Origin: Trichosporon coremiiforme | Lineage: Eukaryota > Basidiomycota > Tremellomycetes > Trichosporonales > Trichosporonaceae | DNA: 64,000 bases | Assembly (NCBI GenBank): GCA_039545355.1 | Contig: BCJJ01000020.1 | Location: 703,396-767,395 of the forward strand | Direction of reading: 5' to 3' | Shown: one piece after another, positions 10,761 through 22,598 of the stretch | Layout of the letters: each line of letters starts with the position of its first letter | Position numbering within the stretch: the first letter of the stretch is position 1 | Program-made: the position numbers and the translations under genes | The notes under the pieces: model-generated | Told to the model about the DNA's origin: nothing | The model's database searches: none | The model's input: only the letters and a program-made list of their open reading frames with translations

Positions 10761-12495
10761 ATGATGTTCCTCGGAGGGTTCTCCCTGCTGGTGGCGGCTG
10801 CCTCTGCCCTCCCGGCCTTCCCTCGAGCTCAGCAGCAGGTCTGCGACAACCCCGGCCGCTTCGTCTGCATTGTGATTAACTCGTCTGGATCCCAAGGGAC
10901 AACGACCCTAACAGTGTCCGCCTGGAGGGAGCGCAGCAGATCATCGCCTCGTTGACCCCTGCCAACCGGGACACCGCTACCAACAACGGGGACCTTGTCA
11001 GCGTTGTTAGCTTCACCACCTCGGCCGACGTCCTTTCCTCGCTCGGCGACCGCAACAGCCAGGCTTCGGATACCCCCGGCTCCGTCACCGCTAACGGTGG
11101 TACCGACGTCTATCTGGCCACAAGGCTGGTCCGGACCAGATCGCCAGAGTCGGCAGCAGCCAGCTCGACCGTGCCGGTGTTGTCATGTTCACCGACGGTG
11201 TCGACGATGGTGTGATCGGTGCCACCAACCGGCAGCGTAAGCGTCAGCATCTCCAGATCCTGGCCAGGGCCATAGCTGCCGGTGTCCGTATTTCTTGGGG
11301 CCATCTTTCGTTCCGAAGACCACAACCAATGGCGGTGGCCTGCTTAGCGACATCTGGAACATTATTTTCGGTGGCAGTGTCAGGACGACAACTACAGCCG
11401 CCGGCCCCGAGCTCGACAAGGAGTAGGCCGCGGCAGTTCCCGCTACCAGCGGCACAGTTTCGGTCATTTCATCCGACGACGCGCAGATTTCCTTTGTCGA
11501 GCAGGTGCTCAAGAACGGTATCACGAAACAACGACGGTCGCGGCCACGGTCTCGACGTCGACCAGTCCAGCGGCCCTGTCAAGAATAATGTCACTTCGCT
11601 CGGCCTCTGCTCGGACAACGCCAATGCTGTCTTCACTTACTCGCCCTCAAACACTAACGAGAAGCTCGCGGTCACCATCGACCTCCTCTTCACCGCAAAC
11701 AAAGTCTATCTTCACGCCGTTCTCGAGAACAAGTCCACCGACTCCAAGCCTGAGATCACCGTGAACAGCGCCAACCCAACTCAAACCCTTACAACTGAGG
11801 CTGTCCCCGAGGAGAAGGTCGAAATCACCATCCAGCCGTCTGGCGCGTCGGGACACGTGCCGGTACGGTGTTCGTCTTCATGCTGTCCCTATCGACGCTA
11901 TCCCGGCTAGCTCATCCACTGCGTCCACNNNNNNNNNNNNNNNNNNNNNNNNNNNNNNNNNNNNNNNNNNNNNNNNNNNNNNNNNNNNNNNNNNNNNNNN
12001 NNNNNNNNNNNNNNNNNNNNNNNNNNNNNNNNNNNNNNNNNNNNNNNNNNNNNNNNNNNNNNNNNNNNNNNNNNNNNNNNNNNNNNNNNNNNNNAACACA
12101 TACCAAAACACACAAAGAGCGCCCCCCCTTCGCCCTCGACCTCTTCGGCCCCTTCTCCTACCTCTTCTGCGCCCCCACCGTCATTCTCGGCTCGCCTCAC
12201 GTCATCTACTGGGCACTTGAATCCCACGTCGACTGCCAGTGCGACTTCCTCGACGTCTACCAGCCCCGCGCCGACTTGAGAGACATCCAAGCCCTCGTCC
12301 ACCTCTGAGTGCCGCACCGCTGCCGTCTCATCTGTAACTGTCACCGCCACCGTGACAGTTGTTCAGACCGTCACCGCTACTGCCACCGCGACCACTGTGC
12401 AGACTGTTACCGCCACCGCTTCCGCCACCGAAAGCATCTGTCTGTGTAAATGCGACGCTCCTGGCATGCAGCCTCTCGCAAGGGTTGAGCTCTAG
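10761..12495 (+). pseudogene. Secreted VWA-domain protein with Thr-rich tail, reading frame broken
   Basis: The gene starts with a clear signal peptide (MMFLGGFSLLVAAASALPA). A von Willebrand factor A-like domain follows, its pieces spread over frames: VCIVINSSGS, then RLEGAQQIIASL and GDLVSVVSFTT, then GVVMFTDGVDDG. An immunoglobulin-like C-terminal part (KLAVTIDLLFTANKVYLHAV) precedes the N gap, and a TVTATVTV-type Thr/Val-rich stalk (about 12320-12450) follows it. At least four frame changes are needed near 10900, 11124, 11298 and 11525, and a TAG interrupts at about 11425. Each frame change behaves like one missing base. No introns with proper splice sites resolve them. It is either a decaying gene or a poorly sequenced one. 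Family members are extracellular or cell-wall proteins of unclear role. Confidence 0.7.
11929..12094. other. Assembly gap (run of N)
   Basis: 166 undetermined bases inside the VWA gene, between the globular part and the Thr-rich stalk. Repetitive stalk DNA is a likely cause of the gap. Confidence 0.98.
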
Positions 12496-12706
12496 GCTCC
12501 TTTCACCTCCTTACGGACTTTCCTCCAAGGACAATACTTTCCTTCAACAATGTCACTTCGGATTTTAATAGTTTCAGTATGCAGGAAGTGCCATCTCCTC
12601 GGCCGAAGTCGGGCCACCGCTCGCTGCTAAGAGCCGCGCTCTTCGGTATCGAGAACAGACAGTACATTCGTATAAGCTACAATAAGTAGAACATGCAATG
12701 TCACTT

Positions 12707-15140
12707 CTACACAGTGCCCCCGAGCGGAACCTGCTCGTATCCGATAGCCATCCACTGGGCGAGATCGCTGAACGCGTTTCCCATACCCATGGGCATGGCC
12801 GCCTGGTTGAGCTCTCCTAATAGCATGGCCATCTCTTCGGGGCTATGGCCCTGCGGTGTAGGCTCGGCACTCGCAACCCCACCACTCCATGACAGTAAGG
12901 CAGACGTGTCACCGTAGAGCTGGGACGGCGAGTTTCCGAAAGGTTGGCCAGGCGGCGGGTAGCTTCCGTTGCTGCTCGGAGGTGGGTAGCTGGGGGTGGG
13001 CCGGCCGAGATGGTTGGCCCTCAGCGTACGAACGCGACGTGACCACGGATCAGGCGCAACAGGGCTGGCAGCTCCAGATCCTTCGGAGACGGTTCCGTCG
13101 TCGAGACCGTGGCGTCGCAAGAGCCTGCGGGATTCCCTCAGCTGTAGGTCAGTGACTGTCATGGATGTTGAGAGACTCACCAGAGAGCGTGCGCTGGCAT
13201 AGTAACGCCCTGCCCTCTGCAGGACGTTGGCCATAACCGCAAAGTCAGCTGTGAGCTGGTTGAGCTCAAGAGATTGGGCATCTGGAGGCAGCAAGAAAGC
13301 GTGCTGCAGACGGATGCGGACACTCTCATACACGCAGATCCCAAGCGAGGGATCTCCGAACACGACTGAGTCCAGATCCACGAGACTTGCGACGTGCGCA
13401 AGTGTGCCAGATATCATGCGAGCATGAGCTACGCATTCCTCACGCTGCCGATCGATCCATCCTGGCGGAGCCGTATTTGAGATCTCGGACTCGAGAGACT
13501 CGACAAACCCTGGTAGCGCGGGTCGAGTGAGCTCTGCGTAGTTCATGTGATACCAGATGTGCAGCATTGCGAGGGGTGTCAACTCGTTTTGGAATTTGCG
13601 GGCGTAGATGGTCTCTGGGTCAAGACGGAACTGGGGCGACAGCGAGTTGTACCAATCTTTGATCTTGCGCTCGGCAGCATTGAAGCGTGATGCAGGATCC
13701 CATGGCGGCAAGTCGGCCGGTTCTCGATAGCGAGCTGTTCGAAGAATCATCGTCCGAATGCCCTGGAGTCGGACAAAGTGGGCGAATAAACCTACACCTT
13801 CGAAAGTCGCGGGGTTGGCCTCATGGTCATGAGCATCAGACTCGGTCTCCAAAGCCACTCGGGGCGTCTCGGTGCTGAGACCAAAGGCAAACGGCTGATC
13901 ATCGCAAGGTAGCCGGATCGAAAGGCTGGGAGCGGCCAGGTATTCCGCAACACCGGTGGACATCATTCTGTCTAGAGAATAGCAGCTCCACATGAGCCGA
14001 CGCAGCGTCTCACGCTCGGTCACAGTGGCAGGTTTATCGTTGGGAAGCTCATGGTGTAGCTGCAAGGCAAGGGCCATCCGTGTGGCAACAGCAGCCAACA
14101 CAAACCCTTGACTAGTCTTGCCACTGTGAATGTCGCTCTTAGCTAAAATGAGCGCGGCCGCTATACTCTCTGGGTTCATGTCCTCTGTCAACAGGAGCCC
14201 TTTGGCTTCATTCGCCCATCTCTGGGTGGTAGCCGTTCCCATGATCGGGAATGGAACCGTATCGTCGGGAGGTTTGACGAAACGGGCTGCAGCGGCGCAG
14301 ATGGCCAGAATCATCTTGCGAGAGGCGGTACCGTCGGCGACATCGCGAAGTAGTGTGCCTCGATGAACGATGGCATTGGCTTGAAGAGGATAAATGTGGG
14401 TAAAGAAGGCCTCAATGTGCTCTTCAACAACATTGCGCGGTATGCCATGAAGACTGAAGGCGTCAACGTCATGTCCAAGCCCCTGACTTACTATGGGCCA
14501 TCACGGCGACTCTCGGCATCGCCTTCGTATGGTGAGCAATCGGCGCTGCTAGGACCCGCTGCAGAGGTTGAGCGATCATACAAGTAGTCGCAAACAATGC
14601 CATGGTCTCTGCAGCGAGTACAAGACGGTTGGTCTTGGGAGCAACGATTTCGGGCTGACCGACACGCCGAACAGGCGGCCTGCCGTTGACGGCGAATTGG
14701 TCCGGCTGAGCGTTAGCACAGAAGAGAGCAATACCTACAAGATGGTGACAGTTGATCACTGGGTTCTACCTTGGCGGTCGGCGCCGACGCAACACCGGCA
14801 CGCTCGTCCAGGACGTTTCTCACCGCGGGCCATCGGCAATGAAGCAAAACGCGCTCGCAGTTGCCACAAGTTCCGGGAGCTTCATCGCACTTCACCTGCC
14901 GTGTCAGTTCAATTCATGCTCTGACTTACCTTGCGTGCTCGACATGTGAGGCACCCTGAGCAGTCAGCATGCACCGCCGCGGAGTAGCAGATCGCCGCAC
15001 CGGCGAAAGCCGAAGGTCCACACACCTGTTCGTGTTCTTTTGCCCTTGATACGGCGCGGGCCACTGGCGGGCGGTTGTGACGAAGGACCAGGTTTGGCGG
15101 GTTCGCGCCCAGAGCTGTCGGCGTCAGGCTTGCGACCCAT
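12707..15140 (-). CDS. Fungal transcription factor with two Zn2Cys6 clusters and a fungal_trans domain
   Basis: Nuclear DNA-binding regulator of about 740 residues. After a basic N-terminus (GPRRIKGKRTRT) the first zinc cluster reads C-x2-C-x6-C-x6-C-x2-C-x6-C (begins CLTCRARKVKC). About 40 residues later a second complete cluster has the same spacing (begins CSACRSARNRC). The fungal-specific transcription factor domain follows, with the usual entry motif AFFTHIYPLQANAIVHRGTL, and ARKFQ and LHIWYHMNY further on. The C-terminus is Pro/Ser/Gly-rich, a possible activation region. Six exons: introns at about 14956-15025, then about 35 nt, 33 nt and 38 nt, and a 39-nt in-frame intron at 13142-13180. 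Intron phases match across all joins, so both clusters belong to one protein. Target genes cannot be inferred. Confidence 0.85.
13142..13180 (-). other. 39-nt in-frame intron
   Basis: GTGAGT donor, CACTGAC branch-like sequence and CTACAG acceptor, length divisible by three and free of stops. Leaving it in would add 13 residues to the transcription factor. Splice signals match the other introns of this gene. Confidence 0.7.
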
Positions 15141-15395
15141 GATTAGGGTTCGTTGAGATATTCAGAGCGATGCCAAGATCACTGCTTCCTCCTTGACGCG
15201 CAGTTGTCGGTGACCGGCGCCCCTTCAACGGAATCAAATATCATGCGGGTCCCCTACCCCGACCCCGGCACCCTCCGCATTAGAGTCGGCGAACTCATTT
15301 TGACGCGCCTCCACACCGCCAGTGCTACGAATGTGAACAGAATTCATGTTGTATGCTGAGAGCATTATCTAACTATGTAACTATGCCATGTGTAA

Positions 15396-18300
15396 CTACT
15401 CGGCTTCCGTCTTCACGCGCTTCTTTACAATATTGTCGGTGTCTCCTCCTTTACGCTTCGTCTTTGGCTTCTTCTGCACCGGGCTCGAATCCTTGGTCTA
15501 CTGTTAGTCCAGTTTCTTCCGTTCCGACCTACCAGTTTGGAATGAATGTCCATGAGTTTGGAGTAGTTAACTCCTTGCCGGGGCCAGAAGAACGAAGCGA
15601 ACACCCAGCAGTGCTTCCTCCATTTGGCAGAATCCGCCCCTTCAGCAGCCTTTTCAGTGACAATCTCTTCGATGCGCGATCCGATGCCAGCGACACATTC
15701 CTTGAGAGCCGCGATCTTTTCCTCACGGCTAAGATTATCGGTGCCAGACTTTAGCTTTTTCTACACGTCAGTGCAGTCCAGCTGTGAACACTCACGAGAT
15801 GTCGCTTCGCTGGTCGCAGCAACTCCTTGACAGCGTCCTCGTCCATGGACTCGTAGCTCTCCTCGTCCTCCGAATCGGTGTACTCAGGAGTCTTTCGCCT
15901 CTTACCCTTGTCCCCTCGGGAGCTGCTACCGGCTTTGGCGGTTACGTTGAAGGGCAATGGAGGGTGGTCGTAACCGAAGCCTTCCTTGACAGGCATGCTT
16001 GCAATGACCGCTTGTTGTTCGATCAACATGCGTCGGTTCTCTTCGTATTCCCGAACGAGTCCGCACAAATAGTCACCTCGGCGGACGAGATGGATCGGAC
16101 CGGGGATTCCGGTTTTGGGCGCATTGGGGTCCTTGACAACCTTAGGATCCTCGAGGAAAATCTTGTCGTGCAGTTCGAGGGCGGGATCCTGAAGTGTCAG
16201 TTGTGAATCTGAGAAAACTTACATTCTTAATTTGCTCCCAGGCGCCGAAGCCATACTTCCAGATGCCGATGAGCAACTTGGAATCCTCCTTCGGTCCCCA
16301 CTCAACCGACCAGTTCATTGTGGGCTTCAGGTTGTCGTGAGGAATGGCGTAGCTTTCAATGTCCTCCACGCGTTTAAAGTGCTCCACGAGAGCCTTCAGC
16401 TCGTAGTAGCGAGCAACGACTGTTTCAGCATTGATGCCCTGGATACCACGGAACGTGAAGAGAATGGCCTTCTGTCGCAAAGAGGAAGAAATAGTTTCGC
16501 CGCGCTCTTGCATCGCCCGCAACTCATTCTTGTGGCTGGTGACGGCTTCCTCTGCCTGGGTAAGAACGTCGTCACACGTTTGAATGACAACGACGCGGTT
16601 CTTGGACGTGAGCTTGGCCTCCTCAACAATCGTGTCATAGCGGGTACGAATCGGTCCCCACTTTTGCAGACCACGGATGAGAACGCGGAGGTCACGGTCT
16701 GTCGTCAGAGGACGCGGGACTGCCTGACGTACCTTTGAGCTCAATTGCTCGTTGCGCGTTGCTCTTCCGGGGTCCAGCAACCTTTTGCTTCTTCTCGGCG
16801 GGAGAAGCCGCCTTGCTACCAACCGGTTCGCCGTCGGCCTCGTCCATGCCCTCGTAAGCTCCGGGTGCGCGGGCAGCCGCTCGCTTGCGAGGACCGACTT
16901 CTCCTTCCTGCAAGGCGCGGCTCTCCTCTTCGTCAAGCTTGACACGTTCTTCGACTGGGATGATGTCATCCCAGCTCAGATCGTCTGCGTCATTCTTGAC
17001 ATCCTGGATAGCCGCAAATTGTGCCAGGAAAGCCTCGCCTCCAGACGAGGTACCTCCGGGTGCGGCAGCAGCCTCCGTGTCAAAGTTGTCCGCCTTGTTG
17101 AGGATGTCGTCCAGATCCATGGCATCGAGCTTTTGGTTCTGCGCGTTCTCGTCCGCTTGGAACATGGACTTGGCACCAAACTTGAGGATAGCCGCGAGCT
17201 CCTCTTTCGAGAAATCTCCGTTCTTGTCCTTGGGGGTTGATGTTCCGTTGATATGGCCACCGCTGGTGTCCATCTGGTTGATGACTAGACGTGAGCAAAG
17301 GCGTTTGACTAGTACTCACTGGCATACTCCAAGATCATCTTGCGCTTGGCGCGCTCCAGAATGTCCTCTTCGATCGTTCCCTTTGTAACGAAACGGTAAA
17401 TGTTGACATGCCTGGTCTGACCGATGCGGTGAGCACGAGCCATGGCCTGCAAATCGTTCTGGGGATTGTAGTCACTCTGAACTGTCAGTCGGCGCAACCG
17501 TTGGAACTCACATCGAAGATGATGACGGTGTCCGCGGTCTCGAGATTGATACCGAGACCTCCAGCACGGGTCGAGAGGAGGAAAGCGAAATCGGGCGAAC
17601 CAGGCGCGTTGAAGTGCTCAATGCTCTTCTTTCGGACATCACTGGGGACAGTACCGTCGAGCCGCTGATGGGTGTAGTTCCTGGCAGACATATAATCGGA
17701 GATGATGTCTAACAGACGGACCATCTGGCTGAAAATGAGTACACGGTGGCCGTCCGCCTTGAGCCTCTGCAAAAGTTTGTCGAGAAGGACCATTTTGCCA
17801 CTGTTCATGACGAGACCTCGAACCTGTTCGTGCACAGGCTTGCTGCGATCCTCCGCGCCGTCGAACAGATAAGGGTGGTTGGCCGCCTTTTTGAGCTCCA
17901 TAGCGACGTTCATGAGAGACACACTCTGCGTGCCACCCTTGCTAAGGACGGCGAAATTCTTGGTGAGAATGTTCTTGTAGTAGTGCTGCTGCAGACCAGA
18001 CATTTCCACTCGCAGAATGGATTCGGACTTAGTCGGAAGCTCTTTCACGACGTCCTTTTTCAGACGACGAAGCATCAAGGTCTCCAGCTGCGAGTGCAGG
18101 GCTTTGATCTTGGCCTCTTGCTCGGTGTCGCCGAGCTCAAAGTCGTTGGCCAACTGGAATTGCTCGGGTTCGATAAAGTGGAGGAGACTGAGCAATTCTG
18201 ATGTCAGCGGTGTCCATTATGCCACTTACCTTTGACGTTGTTTTGCAGAGGAGTACCCGTGATGAGGAGGCGGAAGCCGGTGGAGAAACTTTGCAATGCC

Positions 18301-20183
18301 TCATACAGCTGAGAGTCGCTGTTCTTCAAGCGATGGGCTTCGTCAACTTCCAGAGCCTGCCACTTGATCTGCTGGAGCTCTTGGCGGTCCTTGAGAATGA
18401 ACTCGTACGTGGTGAGAAGAACGTTGAACTTGAGGTTCTTCAGTGGACCAAACTCGGTCTGGCGGATCATCTCACGCGAGGCGGCCGAACCCATGTACAT
18501 AATGACGTTGAGGTCAGGCGCCCAAGTGCGGAACTGCATTTGCCAAGCGTTGATGGTTGACAAAGGAACGACAACGAGGAACGGGCCGTACTGCTTCTGC
18601 GTGTGGAACAGATACGAAAGGAAACTGACCGACTGAACAGTCTTGCCAAGACCCATCTCGTCCGCCAGCATGCCACCATGTCCACCCTTGCACCAGAGAT
18701 AAGCGAGCCAGTTGAGACCAGTAAGCTGGAACGGCTTCAGTGCGCCTCCGCACTTGAGGTATTCCGGATCCTCGGCGATCTTCTGGTACGCAGGACGGCT
18801 GTGGATGGGGTAGAACTGCGTTTTGGCGGGAACAGTCGGCCGCGCCATCCTCTCATGGTAAGCCTGAATAGCGTCTTGCGCCTGATCCTTGATTTCGTCG
18901 TACGCTGCGGTCAGGTTATGAGAGGCTAGTGAACTTACTCTCCCACGTGCATTCAGCGTACTGAAGGTCTTGCCGTCAGCTTGAACCAATCGCCAACTTA
19001 CTGGTCCACTTGCAAAGGAACAGGGTCACGGACTGGCCATCCCGCTCTTCCTCCTTTTCACCAACAACGCGCTCAACCTGCTTATAGCTCTCGTGAAGGT
19101 CGCGGATGCGCTCGCGCTCAATCTCGTACTGCTCTAAATCCTCACGCGAAGGCTTCCACTTGGCGTCCGGAGCGGGGTTGTGGAAAGCCTGCTCAACCTG
19201 CCACACTTTCTGGATGTAGTTTTCTACCTTTTTGAAACTGGAAGTTAGTACCAGGTCTGAGTTTTACACGCACCCCTTGAAACCCTTCAAGAACTGGTAC
19301 GTCTCGTCGGTGTTGTGAATGTGGCTGTACCCCTTCCATTTGACGTGGAATCGCTGCCTATCAGATGCGGTACGCGCAGTAGTCACTCACGAGGTTGGTC
19401 TGCGGGATGTCCTTTTCGTCTTTCGCGTGCTCCTCATCGCGACTATGAGAGAGGACAAGGTCAATCTCATCCGCGTTTCCGTTGTCTGTCGTCAACATGA
19501 CTCTCTGGGGCCGAACTCACCGATGCGCGCCTCCTGCTGGTAATACATGACGTCGTCATCGCCGTCACTGTCAAGCCCATAATCGACACTCGCTTCGTTG
19601 TAAGTCACCACCTTGCGGGCAGCGCCTCGTCGCCACGAAGCGCCATCAGAATCAAAGGCGGTATCTGGCGTCGATGTCCCGCGCGAATTGCCGCCCGAAC
19701 GCTCAAAGAACTTTTTCTTGTGCGACTTCGTCGCGTAATCCTCGTCGGATGAGTCGGACGAGGGCCGCTTCGAGGGAAAGTGCGCCGGAGCTGGGGTCAG
19801 CAAACACAAGGAGAAAGACGAACTTTTCTTCTGCTGCTTCTGAGGCTTGCGTTTGGCGTTGGAGCCAAAGTCGGGGTCATCGTCTTCGTCGCCGTCATCC
19901 TCAGACGCGTCCTCAGACATGACTTCGTCATCAGAGTCGCTGTCGCCTTGACGCTACTGTCAGCTGAATGCTAACCTGATAAACGCACGCTGTCCATGTC
20001 GAGCTCCTCCTCTCCATCGGCGTCGTCTAATCCGTTGTCTGACGGCTCCGGAGTTAGGTCGTCATCCGAGGCTGCTTTGGGAGCATTCAGAATGATTTGG
20101 CGGGGAGCCTTCTCGTCAGCTCCATAGTGGATGTGGCTACTCACCGGCAAAGGGCTGCTCCCTTCATCTGAATCACTCTGCAT
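15396..20183 (-). CDS. CHD1: Chromodomain helicase CHD1 (chromatin remodeller)
   Basis: ATP-dependent nucleosome spacing and remodelling factor of roughly 1,400 residues. In order: acidic Ser-rich N-terminus beginning MQSDSDEG; tandem chromodomains ([12 protein letters not shown] and the CKWTS segment); SNF2 ATPase with [19 protein letters not shown] (motif I), [20 protein letters not shown] (motif II) and [11 protein letters not shown]; helicase C domain with [39 protein letters not shown] and ARAHRIGQT; an acidic linker; a SANT/SLIDE-like DNA-binding region ([14 protein letters not shown]); and a C-terminal CHD1 helical domain (DUF4208) near 15500-15740 ([20 protein letters not shown]). It ends in a basic, nuclear-signal-like tail after an intron whose acceptor is TAG. 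About a dozen introns of 30-50 nt. It lies 255 bp downstream of the transcription factor start, same strand. Confidence 0.95.
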
Positions 20184-22598
20184 GCTGGAAAAGAAAGGGA
20201 GGCAAAGGTCACTGCCGTGGTGCACTGCTTCTATTAGCTCATGACGAGTGCACTTCTGCTGAACATGAAGGATGTCTGATCCACTGCAAAAACGTCGCTT
20301 GCGTCTACGCGAGTTCATGAGACATGACATCTCTGCACAGGCAAAACGGAGGATGTGCTTTGTAGATCCAAACGGCAACACGGTTTTGCGATGCTTGCTT
20401 CCTATCCCCTTACAGCCATGGAAGACACACGTCTCGGGGGTGTGGGCCGCATCGCCGAAAGGCAACACCCTCGGCGATTCCTCCTTTGATCCGTTCCAAA
20501 ACTCACCAATAACAAATTCAACTGAACAAACGACGCAGAGTTAAGCGGAGGATAGGAGGGGAAGCACCGCCGAGAGACGTGCTGATAGCCGATGGTCTCG
20601 GCGTCGGAGGTCAAGTGAAAGGGGGGGAGTGAGGGTTTTAAGTGGTCGAACCGTGCAGCGGACTCGCGGAGATGACGCGCCTGCGCGTTGCAAATGCACG
20701 AAAGACCGTCGGAGGAGTGGATGGCGAAGGCGAGGGGATGGATGGTGAGAAACGGATGGTGAGAGCGGGACTACCGACGACGTGGTGCGCCCCTCTTCGA
20801 GCGAGCGACCCTATGGTTTGGTTGGACCCGTGAGCGCGGGCAACGCCCCCACTCCGGGCTGCCGCCGCCGACACTATGTTGGCCTTGCACGCCAACCAAA
20901 ACCCCAACGTCAACGGCCGGGCTACCCGGCGGGCGCTTTTTCCAGTGCCTTGAGCCCTTGATCGTGGGTTCAGGTATTTTCCTCGTGTCGCCCGCCATGC
21001 ATCCGCACCCAGTGACCTCCCTCCATTGTGTGGCTGCCTACAGCCCAGAGCCCACCGAGACTCCGACGATGCTTCATAATTGTAGCAGATATGCACGCTG
21101 TGCATCGCCCGACACGACACGACACGACACTACCGCTCTCGCCGGTCCCGCCCGCCCGGATACGGCACCAGTGCATAAGCAAGCCATCGCGACCTCCGAC
21201 GAGCCTTAAAAGTTACCTGCCAAAATATGAATGGGAAATCGGGTTACTCATCCCCCTGCATCAACACCTCGGTTCTTATGTGTCGGGCCACTCGCACTTG
21301 GCACCTGGCACCTGTTTGGCAGTGGCCGAGTGTCGACGCATGCGAGCGCCATTTGATGCGCTAAAGCGTATGACCGGATGACCGACGACTTGCGACCTGC
21401 GACCTGGTTACTTGTCCGCCTTGCAGATCTAGCAGCTGACTGCCTGACAACCTGACTCGCCAGACCCCGCGCCCGGCGCACCGCGCCAGCCGCGCCATCA
21501 CTACTAAGTAACAGTTGGCCGACTGGCCGACTGGCCGACTGCTGTTTCGCAGTCGACGATTCGCTTACCGGTTTGGGGGCGGTCAGGCGGCACCCATGCA
21601 CTCATGCACCCACGCTATACGCCATACGCCATGTCATCCAGGCCATCCAGCCCTTGCACGTCATCCGTATGCCCCTTGCGGGCTGTGGGCTGCCGCCTGC
21701 ATGCCATGTGCGCCTGCTCCCATGCTCCCTCGCTCTCCCGAGGCTTCGAGCTCCCGCCTTGATCCAGCCGAAACCCTCAGGTCTGCCCCTCAACCCCTCT
21801 TTGCTTCCTCTCCGCGCACACCTGAGGCCGATTTCGATCGCAACTGGTTGGTACGTCGGTCGCATGACTCACGTATTCGCGACGTGACGCGGGTCGGTCT
21901 CGAGTCCCAAACGCATCGCGGGCTCGCGGATTCCGTTCCAGCTCACCTTATGCATCCAGTCCGCAGTTGACATGACCCCCACGACGCTGTGCTCTTGTGC
22001 TCTAGGGGTCCGAAACCGGAGTAGCAGTAGCGGTTGTAAACTAAGAATCCAAGTCCCGAGTGTTACGCAGCAATCCAGCGTCCAGCCGCCCGCTGGCTAC
22101 CGGCATACATGCATGCATGCATGCATGCAACAAACAATTATTTGCGGAGCCTCAGGGGTTGTGATGTCTGCAGCTGCTCGCTCTCCTTGAGAACCGTGAT
22201 ACAGTGCACGACTGCGGTGCAGCATATGCGCGTCAGCCAGATCTCGAGGCCAGGCGCCAGGGATTGGAAAGCGCTACTTGTAGGGGATCCCAGGTAGCCT
22301 ACGGCGCCTTGCTGTTCATACAATCGCGGTCAGAGACCACCTACACGAGCGATGACAACCTCTTGCACGTAGGCGCTGGAACGTACAGCATCGTGTCTGC
22401 ATGTGTCTCTGCGTTCATCGAGTCACAGGTTGACGAATAACGGACCGTGTAGGACGTGACGCGTCTGAGCTTTGCAACTAGATCACGTGACACGTGTCTC
22501 ACTGCCAGCGACACGTCTCATGACGATCGAGGTGTCGAGAACTGTCCACATTGGGCATTCACCTGCCAAAAGCTAGGACGCGTAGCAGCAACAACAAC
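20184..22598. other. 2.4 kb intergenic region with clustered short tandem repeats
   Basis: Shared upstream region of divergent CHD1 and CHS5. No gene is supported. It holds several short tandem duplications: GACAC x4 at 21111-21130, GGCCGACT x3 around 21517-21540, imperfect GGCACCT and GCGACCT doublets near 21294 and 21386, and an ATGC run at about 22109-22129. It is the longest gene-free stretch next to housekeeping genes here. Confidence 0.7.
22109..22129. repeat. (ATGC)n microsatellite
   Basis: About five uninterrupted ATGC units form a self-complementary alternating purine-pyrimidine tract. It can extrude as a cruciform or adopt Z-DNA and is prone to length change. Confidence 0.9.

Noticed and set aside
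20638..21120. 160-codon minus-strand frame between CHD1 and CHS5
   Set aside because: Random, low-complexity composition in a repeat-rich intergenic region; no splice or domain support.
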